Shown piece after piece: positions 16,403 to 24,861 of a stretch of DNA of 64,000 nucleotides. The stretch comes from CAYFZR01 sp046760505 [NCBI: Candidatus Hydrothermarchaeota archaeon] (lineage in GTDB: Archaea > CAYFZR01). How positions within the stretch are numbered: the stretch's first letter is position 1; each line of letters starts with the position of its first letter. The translations under genes were made by a program, and so were the position numbers. The notes under the pieces were generated by a model. That model had not been told where the DNA came from. It saw nothing but the letters and a program-made list of their open reading frames with translations, and did not search any database. Where the stretch lies: assembly GCA_046760505.1 (NCBI GenBank), contig JBHIEG010000001.1, positions 1 through 64,000 on the forward strand, written 5' to 3'.

Positions 16403-17580
16403 TGTACCTAACCAAAGAAGAAGAAAAGATACTAGAAGGGGAAGAAGGCTTTGCAAGACAAAAGGCAATGGAGATCCTCGTCGCCTTAGGAGACATATAT
16501 GGAGCGAGCAATCTAATAGATATAGAAGGTGCCCAGGTATCCGGTGTATCCTACAAAACTATAGGAGATGCTGGACTCGATTTCCTTGATGAATTCTCTA
16601 AGGATGCTAAAGTAAAAGTTCCTACGACTTTAAATCCAGCTGGAATGGATTTAGAGGAATGGAAAAGCATGAATGTGAATCCAGAATTTGCCTCAAAACA
16701 ATTGGAGATACTTAAATGTTTCGATAGAATGGGACTGCAGCTCACCTGTACGTGTACGCCCTACCTTATAGGAAACATACCTTCGTATAATTCTCATGTC
16801 TCTTGGGGTGAATCATCCGCCATAGTCTTTGCGAACTCTATACTGGGAGCAAGAACAAATAGAGAAGGAGGTATGAGTTCTCTGGCAAGCGCATTGATTG
16901 GAAAAACCCCAAACTACGGTCTTCACCTTGATGAATCTAGGGGTGCTGATTTTTTGATTCAGGTAGAAGAAGATCTGAACACGTATATGTACGGTGTACT
17001 AGGCTACCATGTGGGAAAAATAACGATGCAACCAGCTTTTATTTTTTCAAAGAGACCGTCTCTAGAGGGATTAAAGTTATTGTGTGCTTCATTGGGGGCA
17101 TCTGGCTCTGTAGCCCTTTTCCACGCGAAGGATATAACGCCAGAATGGAGGGGAGAGTTCGAAAAACTGGAAAAAATAGAAGTTACAAGAAAGGAGTTAG
17201 AAGAAGAGCAAACCAATTTCAGAAACGCTGACAAAATAGATTTAATTACATTTGGATGTCCTCACTGTACGATTAATGAAATAATCAATATAAAAAATTT
17301 ATTGGAAAAGGAAAAAGAAAAGCCAAATTGCGAAGTTTGGATATTTACAAACTATCAGACAAAGAAACTGGCAGAAAGAATGGGCCTGAAAGAATCGCTG
17401 AAAAAGAAGAATGCAAAAATAATATCAGATACATGCATGATTGTTTCTCCCATAGAAGAAATGGGAATAAAGTCCATAGCAACGAATTCAACGAAAGCAT
17501 GTTTATATGCGCCCACTATGTGTGGTTTTAATGTATACCTAGGAGATGAGAGGGAGTGCATAAGGCTGGGAATGAAATAG
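16402..17580 (+). CDS. Phosphomevalonate dehydratase large subunit (aconitase X type)
   Basis: The 392-residue aconitase-X catalytic subunit starts MYLTKEEEKILEGEEGFARQ. Cysteines suitable for an Fe-S cluster are in LTCTCTPYLIGN, FGCPHCTINE and SDTCMIV. Substrate-site motifs are SWGESSAIVFANSILGARTNREGG and LHLDESRGADFLIQVE. Known function: PMDh dehydrates mevalonate 5-phosphate to trans-anhydromevalonate 5-phosphate in the archaeal mevalonate pathway; some homologues instead act on hydroxyproline-derived compounds. The adjacent UbiD gene favours the mevalonate role. ATG at 16402 overlaps the UbiD stop as TGATG, indicating translational coupling. It overlaps the small-subunit gene by 25 bp. 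Confidence 0.9.
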   Translation: MYLTKEEEKILEGEEGFARQKAMEILVALGDIYGASNLIDIEGAQVSGVSYKTIGDAGLDFLDEFSKDAKVKVPTTLNPAGMDLEEWKSMNVNPEFASKQLEILKCFDRMGLQLTCTCTPYLIGNIPSYNSHVSWGESSAIVFANSILGARTNREGGMSSLASALIGKTPNYGLHLDESRGADFLIQVEEDLNTYMYGVLGYHVGKITMQPAFIFSKRPSLEGLKLLCASLGASGSVALFHAKDITPEWRGEFEKLEKIEVTRKELEEEQTNFRNADKIDLITFGCPHCTINEIINIKNLLEKEKEKPNCEVWIFTNYQTKKLAERMGLKESLKKKNAKIISDTCMIVSPIEEMGIKSIATNSTKACLYAPTMCGFNVYLGDERECIRLGMK

Positions 17581-17990
17581 TAAGGGGGCGAATAATTAGC
17601 AGAGGCACAGCAGAAGGGGATGTTTTATATTCAAGTACTCCCATATCATTCTTGGGAGACATCGATCCCAAGACCGGAAACATAATTAACAAAAATCATG
17701 AATTGTTTGGTACCAACATTTCGGGAAAAATACTCGTGTTTCCTCACGGAATAGGATCTACTGTGGGTTCATACGTAATGTATCAACTTAAAAAGAATGG
17801 ATTAGCCCCTTTGGGCATAATAAATCAATACGCCGAACCAATTGTGGCAGTAGGGGCTATAATATCACAAATTCCAATGCTAGATAAGTTAAATAAAGAA
17901 TTATCATATATTAAAGGAAAAAGAATAAAAATAGACGCCAATAAAGGCATTATTAAAATCGTGGGTGTAGCACGTGAAGACATTAGTTGA
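17556..17990 (+). CDS. Phosphomevalonate dehydratase small subunit (aconitase X swivel domain, DUF126)
   Basis: The 144-residue swivel-domain protein has VRGRIISRGTAEGDVLYSST, FLGDIDPKTGNI, GKILVFPHGIGSTVGSYVMY (Ser in GSTVG is the conserved catalytic-site residue of the family) and IGEPIV-like NQYAEPIVAVGAI. It completes the aconitase-X fold together with the large subunit. GTG at 17556 is the only start in frame, with AGGAG 9-13 nt upstream. It overlaps the large-subunit gene at its 5' end and the site-2 protease gene by 17 bp at its 3' end, so all belong to one transcript. Confidence 0.9.
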   Translation: MHKAGNEIVRGRIISRGTAEGDVLYSSTPISFLGDIDPKTGNIINKNHELFGTNISGKILVFPHGIGSTVGSYVMYQLKKNGLAPLGIINQYAEPIVAVGAIISQIPMLDKLNKELSYIKGKRIKIDANKGIIKIVGVAREDIS

Positions 17991-19215
17991 AATTCAATGT
18001 TTGTGCGGAAATGCCTTCATCCGTGAATTTAAACCCGGAGACTATATAGGAAAACCTGAAAAATGCTCTGAATGCAAAAAAGAAGAGGGTAGAGTATCAA
18101 AAATATACGAGGAAGATGTCGAAGAGGTATTGGATCCTGAAGATTTCAAAAAAATTCTTCAAATAGTAAAAAGTGAATTCAACGTTGAAGAATATTTCTT
18201 CAGATCAAATGGAGTAGTTTTTACCCTTAAAGAAGACAGAAATACGGAAAACCGTTTTCTAAATGTATACAAAAAACTTAGATTTTTGAACTATGTCCCA
18301 TGGCTGAAGGGTCAAAGTGATAGAGGTATTACGCTATCCGTTTTTCCCCACGAGATGAAATCGAATGGAAAAGGAATCATATGGAATATTGGCTTACTCA
18401 TTCTAACATTTGGAACGTGTACTCTTGCTGGATACCTCTGGTTTTCAAACGGGAAAATAGAAAACGCCATATTGTTTGCTGTCTCTTTACTCGCGGTCAT
18501 CGGCGCCCACGAGATGGCTCATGCATACATGTCTTGGAGGCATGGTGTTGCATCTAGCCTTCCTTACTTTATACCTGCACCTCCATTCATGCCTCTAGGG
18601 ACGTTTGGGGCCATCATAAGCACAAGATCTCCCATACCAAACAAGAAGGCTTTATTTGACATTGGAATAAGTGGGCCCTTGGCTGGTTTTCTAATTTCTC
18701 TTTTAGTCCTAGCCTTGGGATTGGCTCATTCAGAGATAACAACAAAATCTAACTTAGAAAATGCACTGATGTTTGAGTTACCTCCAGTTGAGTTTCCTCA
18801 ACTGGGTTCTGTCTCTTTACCCTTGGCATTGAATATTCTCGAGAAACTCATATTAGGAAAGCTTCCAGAAGATGCCATCATCCAAGCACACCCACTGTTT
18901 TGGTCTGGTTTATTCGGTCTCCTAATCACCATGCTCAACCTTGTTCCTGCCGGACAACTTGACGGCGGACACATATGGACTTCTATCCTCAACAAAAAAG
19001 AGGTCCAGTTATTCACCTTCCTCTTCGCCTTGATCATGCTTGCTATGGGCTGGTGGCTTTGGGTTCTCATAATTATCGTTATGAATCACGTCGGGCATCC
19101 TGGTCCTTTAGACGAGGTAAGCGACGTTGGTGGGTTTCGTAAGGTAGCCTCTATCCTAGTTTTCATCATGTTGCTACTCTCTATTTCTTCAATACCAATC
19201 ATGCATGCTGCATAA
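17974..19215 (+). CDS. Site-2 protease family (M50) membrane metalloprotease with N-terminal zinc ribbon
   Basis: The 413-residue protein starts with a probable zinc ribbon (CLCGNAF...CSEC, residues ~9-36) and a soluble domain to ~130. Membrane segments follow, with GAHEMAHAYMSWRHG (HExxH near residue 180) and NLVPAGQLDGGH (near 322, the second metal-site Asp). PYFIPAPPFMPLGTFGAIISTRSPIPNKKALFDIGISGPLAGF is the conserved M50 central region. Such proteases cut transmembrane substrates, often in signalling. GTG start at 17974; no ATG in the zinc-ribbon region. It is the last gene tightly overlapping the mevalonate cluster, which need not imply shared function. Confidence 0.88.
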   Translation: MKTLVEIQCLCGNAFIREFKPGDYIGKPEKCSECKKEEGRVSKIYEEDVEEVLDPEDFKKILQIVKSEFNVEEYFFRSNGVVFTLKEDRNTENRFLNVYKKLRFLNYVPWLKGQSDRGITLSVFPHEMKSNGKGIIWNIGLLILTFGTCTLAGYLWFSNGKIENAILFAVSLLAVIGAHEMAHAYMSWRHGVASSLPYFIPAPPFMPLGTFGAIISTRSPIPNKKALFDIGISGPLAGFLISLLVLALGLAHSEITTKSNLENALMFELPPVEFPQLGSVSLPLALNILEKLILGKLPEDAIIQAHPLFWSGLFGLLITMLNLVPAGQLDGGHIWTSILNKKEVQLFTFLFALIMLAMGWWLWVLIIIVMNHVGHPGPLDEVSDVGGFRKVASILVFIMLLLSISSIPIMHAA

Positions 19216-19265
19216 AAGAAAAATATATAAAAAACTGTTCTCTAGCAAGATACGGATGTGTAACT

Positions 19266-19739
19266 ATGGATACCGACAGAATTGAGGAATTGATGAACAG
19301 GCTCGAAAAAAGGTTCGCAAGCGAACTGTACAAAAAAGAATACCGGAGAATCATGCAACTTAATGGCAGAGAAACCACCCTACAAAACAAGTATTTAGAA
19401 CTCAGAAAAGAACGTTATAATTTCCATAGAGAAGGAGGTAGAAATCTTTTCGCCCTCGGTAAAGCATCCACAAACGTTCTATCAGGCTTAAGTAATCTAA
19501 AAAGGAATAAATATAAAGATGCGATCCTAGACTTTGAGAGAGCCTGTCCATATTTGAAAAGTGCTAAGGAAGATATGATTAAGGCATTAGAATTGGATAA
19601 TGATGTCATCGATATTTTAGAGCAACTTTTACTCATAAATAAAGGAATAAAGCACAACAGAGAGGATGTTTTATGGTTGATTGATAAAATAGTTTCATTG
19701 ATGGAAGAAGTAATGAAAGAAATTAAAACTGCTGAATAA
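19266..19739 (+). CDS. Helical hypothetical protein, 157 aa
   Basis: A charged, almost wholly helical cytoplasmic protein. RIEELMNRLEKRFASELYKKEYRR is coiled-coil-like; ALGKASTNVLSGLSNLKRNKYKDAILDFERACPYLKSAKEDMIKALE resembles a degenerate TPR pair. ATG at 19266 follows a probable short leader. It precedes an FKBP gene by 19 bp and is probably co-transcribed with it. No enzymatic motif and no recognised family. Confidence 0.6.
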   Translation: MDTDRIEELMNRLEKRFASELYKKEYRRIMQLNGRETTLQNKYLELRKERYNFHREGGRNLFALGKASTNVLSGLSNLKRNKYKDAILDFERACPYLKSAKEDMIKALELDNDVIDILEQLLLINKGIKHNREDVLWLIDKIVSLMEEVMKEIKTAE

Positions 19740-19758
19740 ATCTGGAAAGGTGGTTTGA

Positions 19759-20487
19759 TTGAGTATTAAAGAAGGAGACTTCATCAGAATCAAGTATGTG
19801 GGTAGAATTAAAGACACTAACGAGATATTTGACCTGAATGATGAGGATGTCGCAAAAAAAGAGGGTATTTATGAAGAGAACAGGGTTTATAGACCCACTC
19901 CCATCATAGTAGGAGCAAAGCATGTAATTGAAGGGTTGGATGAATCATTAGTAGGAATGGAAGTCGATGAGGAAAAAAAGATAGAAATAGAACCTGAGAA
20001 AGGATTCGGAAGGAGAAGAGAAGATTTAGTTAAAATAATGCCTCTAAGTTTCTTTAGAAAGCAAAAACTTAGACCATATCCGGGAATGAAATTAACAATT
20101 GATGGAAAAATTGCAAGGGTTCAAACAGTAAGTGGAGGCAGAGTAAGAGTTGACTTTAATCCTGAAATGGCAGGTAAAAGTCTAATATACGAAGTAAAAA
20201 TAACCGAGAAAATAGAAGACCCTGAAGAGAAGATAAAAGCAGTTTTAGAGCTGCATTTAGGTGATATAGAGGGTATATCTGATGTAAAAATAGAGAATGG
20301 AATCGCACACGTAGAGCTCACAGATAAAGTTAAATTACATCCAAGGGCTCTTCAGATAAAGTTGGCAACGGCAAGAGATGCATTTAACTATATAGATGGG
20401 CTAGATGGAATCAAATATATAGAGAGTTTTGAGAAAGATGAAGTAGAAAAATTAGAATCCAGATCTGAAAGCCTTACTCACGAATAG
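19759..20487 (+). CDS. FKBP-type peptidyl-prolyl cis-trans isomerase (SlyD-like, long archaeal form)
   Basis: The 242-residue protein has an N-terminal FKBP domain with an inserted chaperone flap: GDFIRIKYVGRIKDTNEIFD, PTPIIVGAKHVIEGLDESLVGMEVDEEKKIEIEPEKGFG. VRVDFNPEMAGKSLIYEVKI closes the FKBP fold near residue 155. About 85 further residues (LELHLGDIEGISDVKIENGIAHVEL) form a C-terminal domain seen in long archaeal FKBPs. It catalyses proline isomerisation and aids folding in the cytoplasm. TTG start, preceded by AGGTGGT (19747-19753). Confidence 0.92.
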   Translation: MSIKEGDFIRIKYVGRIKDTNEIFDLNDEDVAKKEGIYEENRVYRPTPIIVGAKHVIEGLDESLVGMEVDEEKKIEIEPEKGFGRRREDLVKIMPLSFFRKQKLRPYPGMKLTIDGKIARVQTVSGGRVRVDFNPEMAGKSLIYEVKITEKIEDPEEKIKAVLELHLGDIEGISDVKIENGIAHVELTDKVKLHPRALQIKLATARDAFNYIDGLDGIKYIESFEKDEVEKLESRSESLTHE

Positions 20488-20536
20488 TTTTTTCTTTTCA
20501 CTTTGATAAAAATAAAGAAATAAAGAAGTAAAAATG

Positions 20537-21253
20537 TCACCCTCCCTGTTGATACTTTCTGATCATTTCTTCCATGGTCATTGGCTGAGCAGGGGGAAGG
20601 AAAGCACTATCTGCTGGTGGAGTTAGATCTACAGATATGGCTACTATTCTGAATCCTTCTGATTCCATGAGAAGCGGTAAGAGTACATTAGGATGATAGC
20701 AAATTCTAGATGTTTCGCCTCCATACTCGTACCTGTAGCAATACGCGTCTAAGCCTGCAATTCTTTGGATTCCATCGAAGAATACGCTCTCCTTTGCCTC
20801 TTCAACTTCTCCTATCTTCGATTGCCACTGAGGTTCTTCTATCTCAGCGCTAAAGCACATCCATGGCTGTCCCGGCTCACTCGAACACATGTAAAATGCA
20901 CTTTCCGTTCTAATAAATCTCATTTCAGCATTTGTTTTAGGATCTCTATAGTCAAATCTTAGTTTTTTCCCTTTAACATAATGGGTTTGTGTTAGTGTTT
21001 CGCCCTCGCTTGTGATTCGGTATGTTACTTTGTATCCTGCTGGCCTAGTGAGTTTTGCAAATAGATCTGCCAGTGTCTTTTTCTCAGCAGGTTTCTCGGT
21101 TTCCTTTGGCTTTGGGACTTCGGCTTTTTCAGTAGGTACCTCTGCTTTTTCTACCACCTTAGGTTCCTCTTCCTTTGCTCCCATGCACCCAGACAAGAAG
21201 ACCAATCCAACCAAAGTAATGAACAAGGTAAGACTGACTGTTTTTCTGTTCAT
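20537..21253 (-). CDS. Lipoprotein with LolA/DUF4412-like domain
   Basis: ATG at 21253 with GGAGG 8 nt upstream gives a 238-residue lipoprotein: MNRKTVSLTLFITLVGLVFL then SGC lipobox. A Pro-Glu-Lys-rich linker follows (two KAEVP repeats, residues ~30-60). The C-terminal domain is beta-rich (YKVTYRITSEGETLTQTHYV, RFDYRDPKTNAEMRF, YCYRYEYGGETSRICY), similar to LolA-like or DUF4412 beta-sheet domains. Four Cys in the domain could form disulfides (YMCSS, WMCFS, AYCYR, RICYH). It is anchored outside the membrane. A longer ORF start upstream (21391) is rejected because it would bury the signal peptide. Confidence 0.75.
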   Translation of the reverse strand: MNRKTVSLTLFITLVGLVFLSGCMGAKEEEPKVVEKAEVPTEKAEVPKPKETEKPAEKKTLADLFAKLTRPAGYKVTYRITSEGETLTQTHYVKGKKLRFDYRDPKTNAEMRFIRTESAFYMCSSEPGQPWMCFSAEIEEPQWQSKIGEVEEAKESVFFDGIQRIAGLDAYCYRYEYGGETSRICYHPNVLLPLLMESEGFRIVAISVDLTPPADSAFLPPAQPMTMEEMIRKYQQGG

Positions 21254-21276
21254 CAAAAAACCTCCTTCAGATTGGT

Positions 21277-21292
21277 GTCGAATATTTTCGAC
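21277..21292. promoter_or_regulatory. Perfect palindromic element upstream of the minus-strand lipoprotein gene
   Basis: GTCGAA-TATT-TTCGAC has perfect 6-bp arms and lies 24-39 nt upstream of the lipoprotein start at 21253. It sits between a possible TATA stretch (CAATATAAG, 21299-21307) and the start codon, where a dimeric repressor could act. The rest of 21293-21513 is AT-rich with no gene visible. Confidence 0.35.
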
Positions 21293-21513
21293 CCATCCAA
21301 TATAAGAATTTCGTCTATATCTTCTCGGGACGGATAAACTTTTCAGTAGATCAACCTTTACCCCAAATGAATTAGAAAAATAGCTTCTCATAAAAATTTA
21401 TAAAGAAAAATAAAATGAAATAAACGATAAAAAAAATAAATTTACGCCAAAAAGCTTTTTTATGCCAAAAACAAAAATCTTACCAAAGAAAATTAAAAAA
21501 GGGGTGAGAAAAA

Positions 21514-22485
21514 ATGAGATGGAAAGTCTTCATTGTGCTAACGATATATATCGTAGGAATGATGCCAGCAGTTCTCGCGGAAGAGCAACCTCCGAGCATA
21601 TTGAATGTCAGGTACCTCATGCTAAAGGTAGGCATTGAGAAGAGGCTAATTGCAATGGATACCACTATTAATTTCGCTCTGGACAAGGGAATCGATACAA
21701 AAAAATTGGAAAAGCAGAGAGATAATTTTCTAGAAGAGTATGAGAAACTAGGAGATGCAGCTAAAGAAGGAGACAGCAAAGAATTTCAAAAAGCTCTTGA
21801 AAGAATGAAAGATGCAGATAAAAAGTTCATAGAAGAAGTGAAAAGTAACGGGGAGTTAATGAGTCATGTTAATGAGTTGAGGAACGAGATTGAGAGAGCA
21901 CTGGAAGAAAATAGAGAGTACTTTGAAGAACTAAAGAAAGAAGCTTTCGAGGCCTTAGAGGACCTTTTAATGGAAAAAATTGACAAAATGATATCAAAAG
22001 CTCAAGATTTCATAGATAAAGCAAAAGAACAAGGATTAAATACCGAAGAACTGGAAAAAATCGTCAGTGAGGTGGATGAAAAGAAGAGTGAATTGAAAGA
22101 TGCAATAGATGAAAGGGACTTAAAAAAGATAAGAGTAATCTCTAATGAGGTCAATGAACTATTTAAAGAATTTAGAGACAAAGCAAAGGATCTTAGAAAG
22201 AATATGCTTGAAGAAAGACTGGGAAAAATCATTAACAGATCAAAGAAAATAATAGAGAGGGCAGAAGATGTCCTTGACAGACTTGATGAGAGCGGGACCA
22301 ATGTTCAGGATCTGAGGAAAAGTTTAGACAAGGTAAAGGACCATGTAGATTCTGCGGAGAACTACTATGAGCAAGGTAACTATGAAGATACAGTAAAAGA
22401 ACTTAAAGATGCAAGGGAAGATTTTAAAAAATTTATAGAAAAACTCAGAAACGTTTTAATTAAACGCGGAGGGGCAGGAAGATGA
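21514..22485 (+). CDS. Exported helical (coiled-coil) protein
   Basis: The 323-residue protein starts with a signal peptide (RWKVFIVLTIYIVGMMPAVLAEEQ, cleavage near residue 22). About 300 residues of highly charged helix follow. A roughly 90-residue unit recurs: EKRLIAMDTTINFALDKGID, DKMISKAQDFIDKAKEQGLN and NRSKKIIERAEDVLDRLDES each introduce similar helix pairs, so the protein looks built from about three repeats. GGGGTG precedes the ATG. Its stop overlaps the start of a small lipoprotein gene (ATGA), suggesting the two act together at the cell surface. Confidence 0.7.
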   Translation: MRWKVFIVLTIYIVGMMPAVLAEEQPPSILNVRYLMLKVGIEKRLIAMDTTINFALDKGIDTKKLEKQRDNFLEEYEKLGDAAKEGDSKEFQKALERMKDADKKFIEEVKSNGELMSHVNELRNEIERALEENREYFEELKKEAFEALEDLLMEKIDKMISKAQDFIDKAKEQGLNTEELEKIVSEVDEKKSELKDAIDERDLKKIRVISNEVNELFKEFRDKAKDLRKNMLEERLGKIINRSKKIIERAEDVLDRLDESGTNVQDLRKSLDKVKDHVDSAENYYEQGNYEDTVKELKDAREDFKKFIEKLRNVLIKRGGAGR

Positions 22486-22703
22486 GATCTTTGAGAATAG
22501 GAGAAATAGCAATCACATTAATGGTTATAACAGCGCTATTCTCGGGTTGCGTAAAATCAGCCAGAGAAAAAAGTTTCTCTGAAGAAGGAATTCAAGAAGA
22601 CTTTGAGGATCTGGAGAAGGACTTAGATTTGTTAGAGGAATTTGATTCTGCACTTAAAGATCTCGAATCTCTTGAGGTTCCAGAAGTAGAAGGAACCTAT
22701 TAA
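22482..22703 (+). CDS. Small acidic lipoprotein, 73 aa
   Basis: A signal peptide (RIGEIAITLMVITALFSGC, lipidated Cys near residue 23) is followed by a very acidic helix (EDFEDLEKDLDLLEEFDSAL) ending PEVEGTY. It overlaps the exported coiled-coil gene by 4 bp. A reasonable inference is that it anchors or partners that protein at the membrane. No known family. Confidence 0.7.
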   Translation: MRSLRIGEIAITLMVITALFSGCVKSAREKSFSEEGIQEDFEDLEKDLDLLEEFDSALKDLESLEVPEVEGTY

Positions 22704-22741
22704 TTTTTTATTTTTAAATTCTTCGTATCAATTACATTTTT

Positions 22742-23065
22742 CTACAAGTATATATTCTCCCTGCAGGAAAATTCGCTCTCATAGGGGGTGTATATCTCCT
22801 TTAATGCTATGTCTCTATATTTTTTTGCTTCTTCAAATTCTGGATCTATTTCTAACGCTTTTCGAAAATAGATCAGCGCATCCCTATATTTTTCTAATTT
22901 TAGAAGTGTCTTCCCCTTTGATACTAATGCAAGGATGTGATTCGGATCTATCTCCAATACTTTCTCGAAAAAACCCATTGCATCCAAGAATTTTTCAGAA
23001 TTGTACATAATGGTTCCTTTATCTAAAAGATCTTTCACCATATTACTCCTTTCTTCTTCATTCAT
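22742..23065 (-). CDS. TPR-repeat protein, 107 aa
   Basis: Two clear TPR units are visible: NSEKFLDAMGFFEKVLEIDPNH and KLEKYRDALIYFRKALEIDPEF, followed by a capping helix AKKYRDIALKEIYTPYESEF. It is a probable protein-interaction adaptor. The C-terminal tail (LALKEIY/LALKELYKIY) closely resembles the TPR protein at 38117-38506, so the two are paralogues. It lies 273 bp downstream of the first MBL-TPR gene. That gap (23066-23338) is AT-rich with a short tandem CTACTATTTTATA and no gene. Confidence 0.8.
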   Translation of the reverse strand: MNEEERSNMVKDLLDKGTIMYNSEKFLDAMGFFEKVLEIDPNHILALVSKGKTLLKLEKYRDALIYFRKALEIDPEFEEAKKYRDIALKEIYTPYESEFSCRENIYL

Positions 23066-23338
23066 TTTAAATGCCCCGAATTTTCAAATTATCTACTATT
23101 TTATAATTTTCTACTATTTTATACCTGTTACTATCTTTTGTTATCATCTTTTATACTTTCCTCGATTATCCTCTTTACGTGAATATTGCACATTTCCTAT
23201 TTCAATGATATTGGACTATGACATTAGACTATTAAACTATACCACCATGATAAATTCCACTTAGATTGGCTTAGAGAACTATAAAGGGGTTATAAGGGGT
23301 AATAAAAAGATATAAAGCAAAATTAAGTATGTTTAGTT

Positions 23339-24442
23339 TTACCTAAACTTCATGTTTTCGAATCTTCTTTTAAATTCCTCAATTTTCATGGCTTCTTCAT
23401 GTCTGCCAAGCTTTGACAATACCAAACCCTTTCCGAAAGCAGCTTCCCTGAAGTCCGGGTTGATCTTCAAAGCCTCATCAAAGCAATTTAAGGCCTCTTC
23501 AAATTTCCCAAGGCGCATTAGAGCCATTCCTTTGCCATGAAAGGCAGCCTCATCTTCTCTAATCTCTAAAATTTTGTCGAAGCATTCTATTGCCTCTTCG
23601 TTTCTTCCAATGTCTGTGAGGCATGATCCCTTCAATCCTAGAGCCTCTTGGCTTCTCGGATCTTCTTCCAGTGCTTTGTCTAGGCAATAAATAGCCTCCT
23701 CGAACAATCCTGAATCCGCTAGCGCAATTCCAGCATCTATCCATCTTCCGCCCTTTGGTATCTGGGATCTTAAAGCTCCTTCGTAAGTGCTCTCGATAAT
23801 TTCGCCACCTTCACCGAATGAGGGCATAAAATGACCCGGTAAGAGGTTTCTTACTTCCATTTTCAACAAATTTCTTATAGAGAAGAAATAACTTCTTAAA
23901 TCTCCGCCTAGGAGAGAATCCGGTTCTGGGAGATATATGGGTAATACTGTGTCTCCGGAAAAAAGGGTTTGAGTTTTTTCGTGATAGAGACAGATACAAT
24001 CTACCGTATGTCCAGGGGTATAGATCACCTTGAAATCATGTCCTCCTAGGTTAACCTCTTCTCCACCTCTTACTCCAATTACACTGCCTCTTCCCTCTGT
24101 AAACTTCTCAACTGCCTTGCTTAGCATTGTAGTTGATATATCATGAACTACTACCTCGATGTCTCTAAACCCTCCATATCTCATGAGAAGTTCTTTGAGG
24201 CCTAAAGTATGATCATTATGAGCATGAGTTAAAAAAATCTTTTTTATATCCTCTACCTTGAAACCCAATTCAAACAACTCAAAGAAAGCAGTTATGTCGT
24301 TCCCTGTGTCGACGAAAGCTAAATAATCGCCCTCTATAACGTATATGTTTGATGATTCTCCGTATCCCTCTAAAAACCAGATCGATGAGAGAAAGGGATC
24401 TTCAAAACCCGGGAAGATATCAATCAATTTAATCCAAGTCAT
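23339..24442 (-). CDS. Metallo-beta-lactamase-fold hydrolase fused to TPR repeats (copy A)
   Basis: Residues ~1-235 are an MBL domain with YVIEGDYLAFVDTGND, the metal motif THAHNDHTLG, YTPGHTVDCICLYH, FSGDTVLP and LLPGH. Residues ~240-360 contain about three TPR units (LFEEAIYCLDKALEEDPRS, RNEEAIECFDKILEIRED, KFEEALNCFDEALKINPDF). Full metal ligands suggest an active hydrolase, glyoxalase-II-like in the broad sense; the substrate is unknown. It is closely similar along its whole length to the protein at 30182-31411. The two copies flank the CoA-transferase operon on opposite strands. Confidence 0.85.
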   Translation of the reverse strand: MTWIKLIDIFPGFEDPFLSSIWFLEGYGESSNIYVIEGDYLAFVDTGNDITAFFELFELGFKVEDIKKIFLTHAHNDHTLGLKELLMRYGGFRDIEVVVHDISTTMLSKAVEKFTEGRGSVIGVRGGEEVNLGGHDFKVIYTPGHTVDCICLYHEKTQTLFSGDTVLPIYLPEPDSLLGGDLRSYFFSIRNLLKMEVRNLLPGHFMPSFGEGGEIIESTYEGALRSQIPKGGRWIDAGIALADSGLFEEAIYCLDKALEEDPRSQEALGLKGSCLTDIGRNEEAIECFDKILEIREDEAAFHGKGMALMRLGKFEEALNCFDEALKINPDFREAAFGKGLVLSKLGRHEEAMKIEEFKRRFENMKFR

Positions 24443-24861
24443 TTTGTATCAAACAGTTGATTTTCATCCCTCCATATAAACTTGTGCCATTCTTATGCAA
24501 TTTATATGGCACTCATTAAACCAACTATTGTAGTCCTAAGTTGGACATAAAACATTCGAGATTAAACCTTCTTTTAGAATTTAAAAACATATTATTCTTT
24601 TAAAAAATATATTTTTGAGAAATACTTTTTTTAAACTGATTTAATGCTTAAGGAATTTTAAATTTTTATGCTTTTACTATATAATATATATATTCAAAAA
24701 AAATAAGACTATTATAGTAGTGCTTCTAGTACAAGTATTCTTAATCATCGATCATAAAGGTTTTATATTAGAAGTGCTCAACATTAAGATACCCCGAGGG
24801 AGTATACATGTATTCAAGATCACCTCCACAAGGGGTATAGGTATTTTTCGGAGGTGAATGG
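24443..24861. promoter_or_regulatory. Intergenic control region of the CoA-transferase operon
   Basis: A 419-bp gene-free, very AT-rich stretch between two divergent genes. TTTTATATTA at 24761-24770, preceded by AAAGG, is a good TATA/BRE candidate. It implies a leader of about 70 nt before the start at 24862, where CGGAGGTG gives a strong Shine-Dalgarno site. ATATAATATATATATT near 24678 is another AT-rich possibility. No stable RNA structure or gene was recognised. Confidence 0.5.

Noticed and set aside
23085-23130. Tandem CTACTATTTTATA as a possible CRISPR or iterated regulator site
   Set aside because: Only two adjacent copies in AT-rich low-complexity DNA, with no spacers or symmetry.
24590-24720. 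Very AT-rich stretch as a possible replication origin
   Set aside because: No ORB-type repeats are visible and no Cdc6/Orc1 gene adjoins it; it fits a promoter region.
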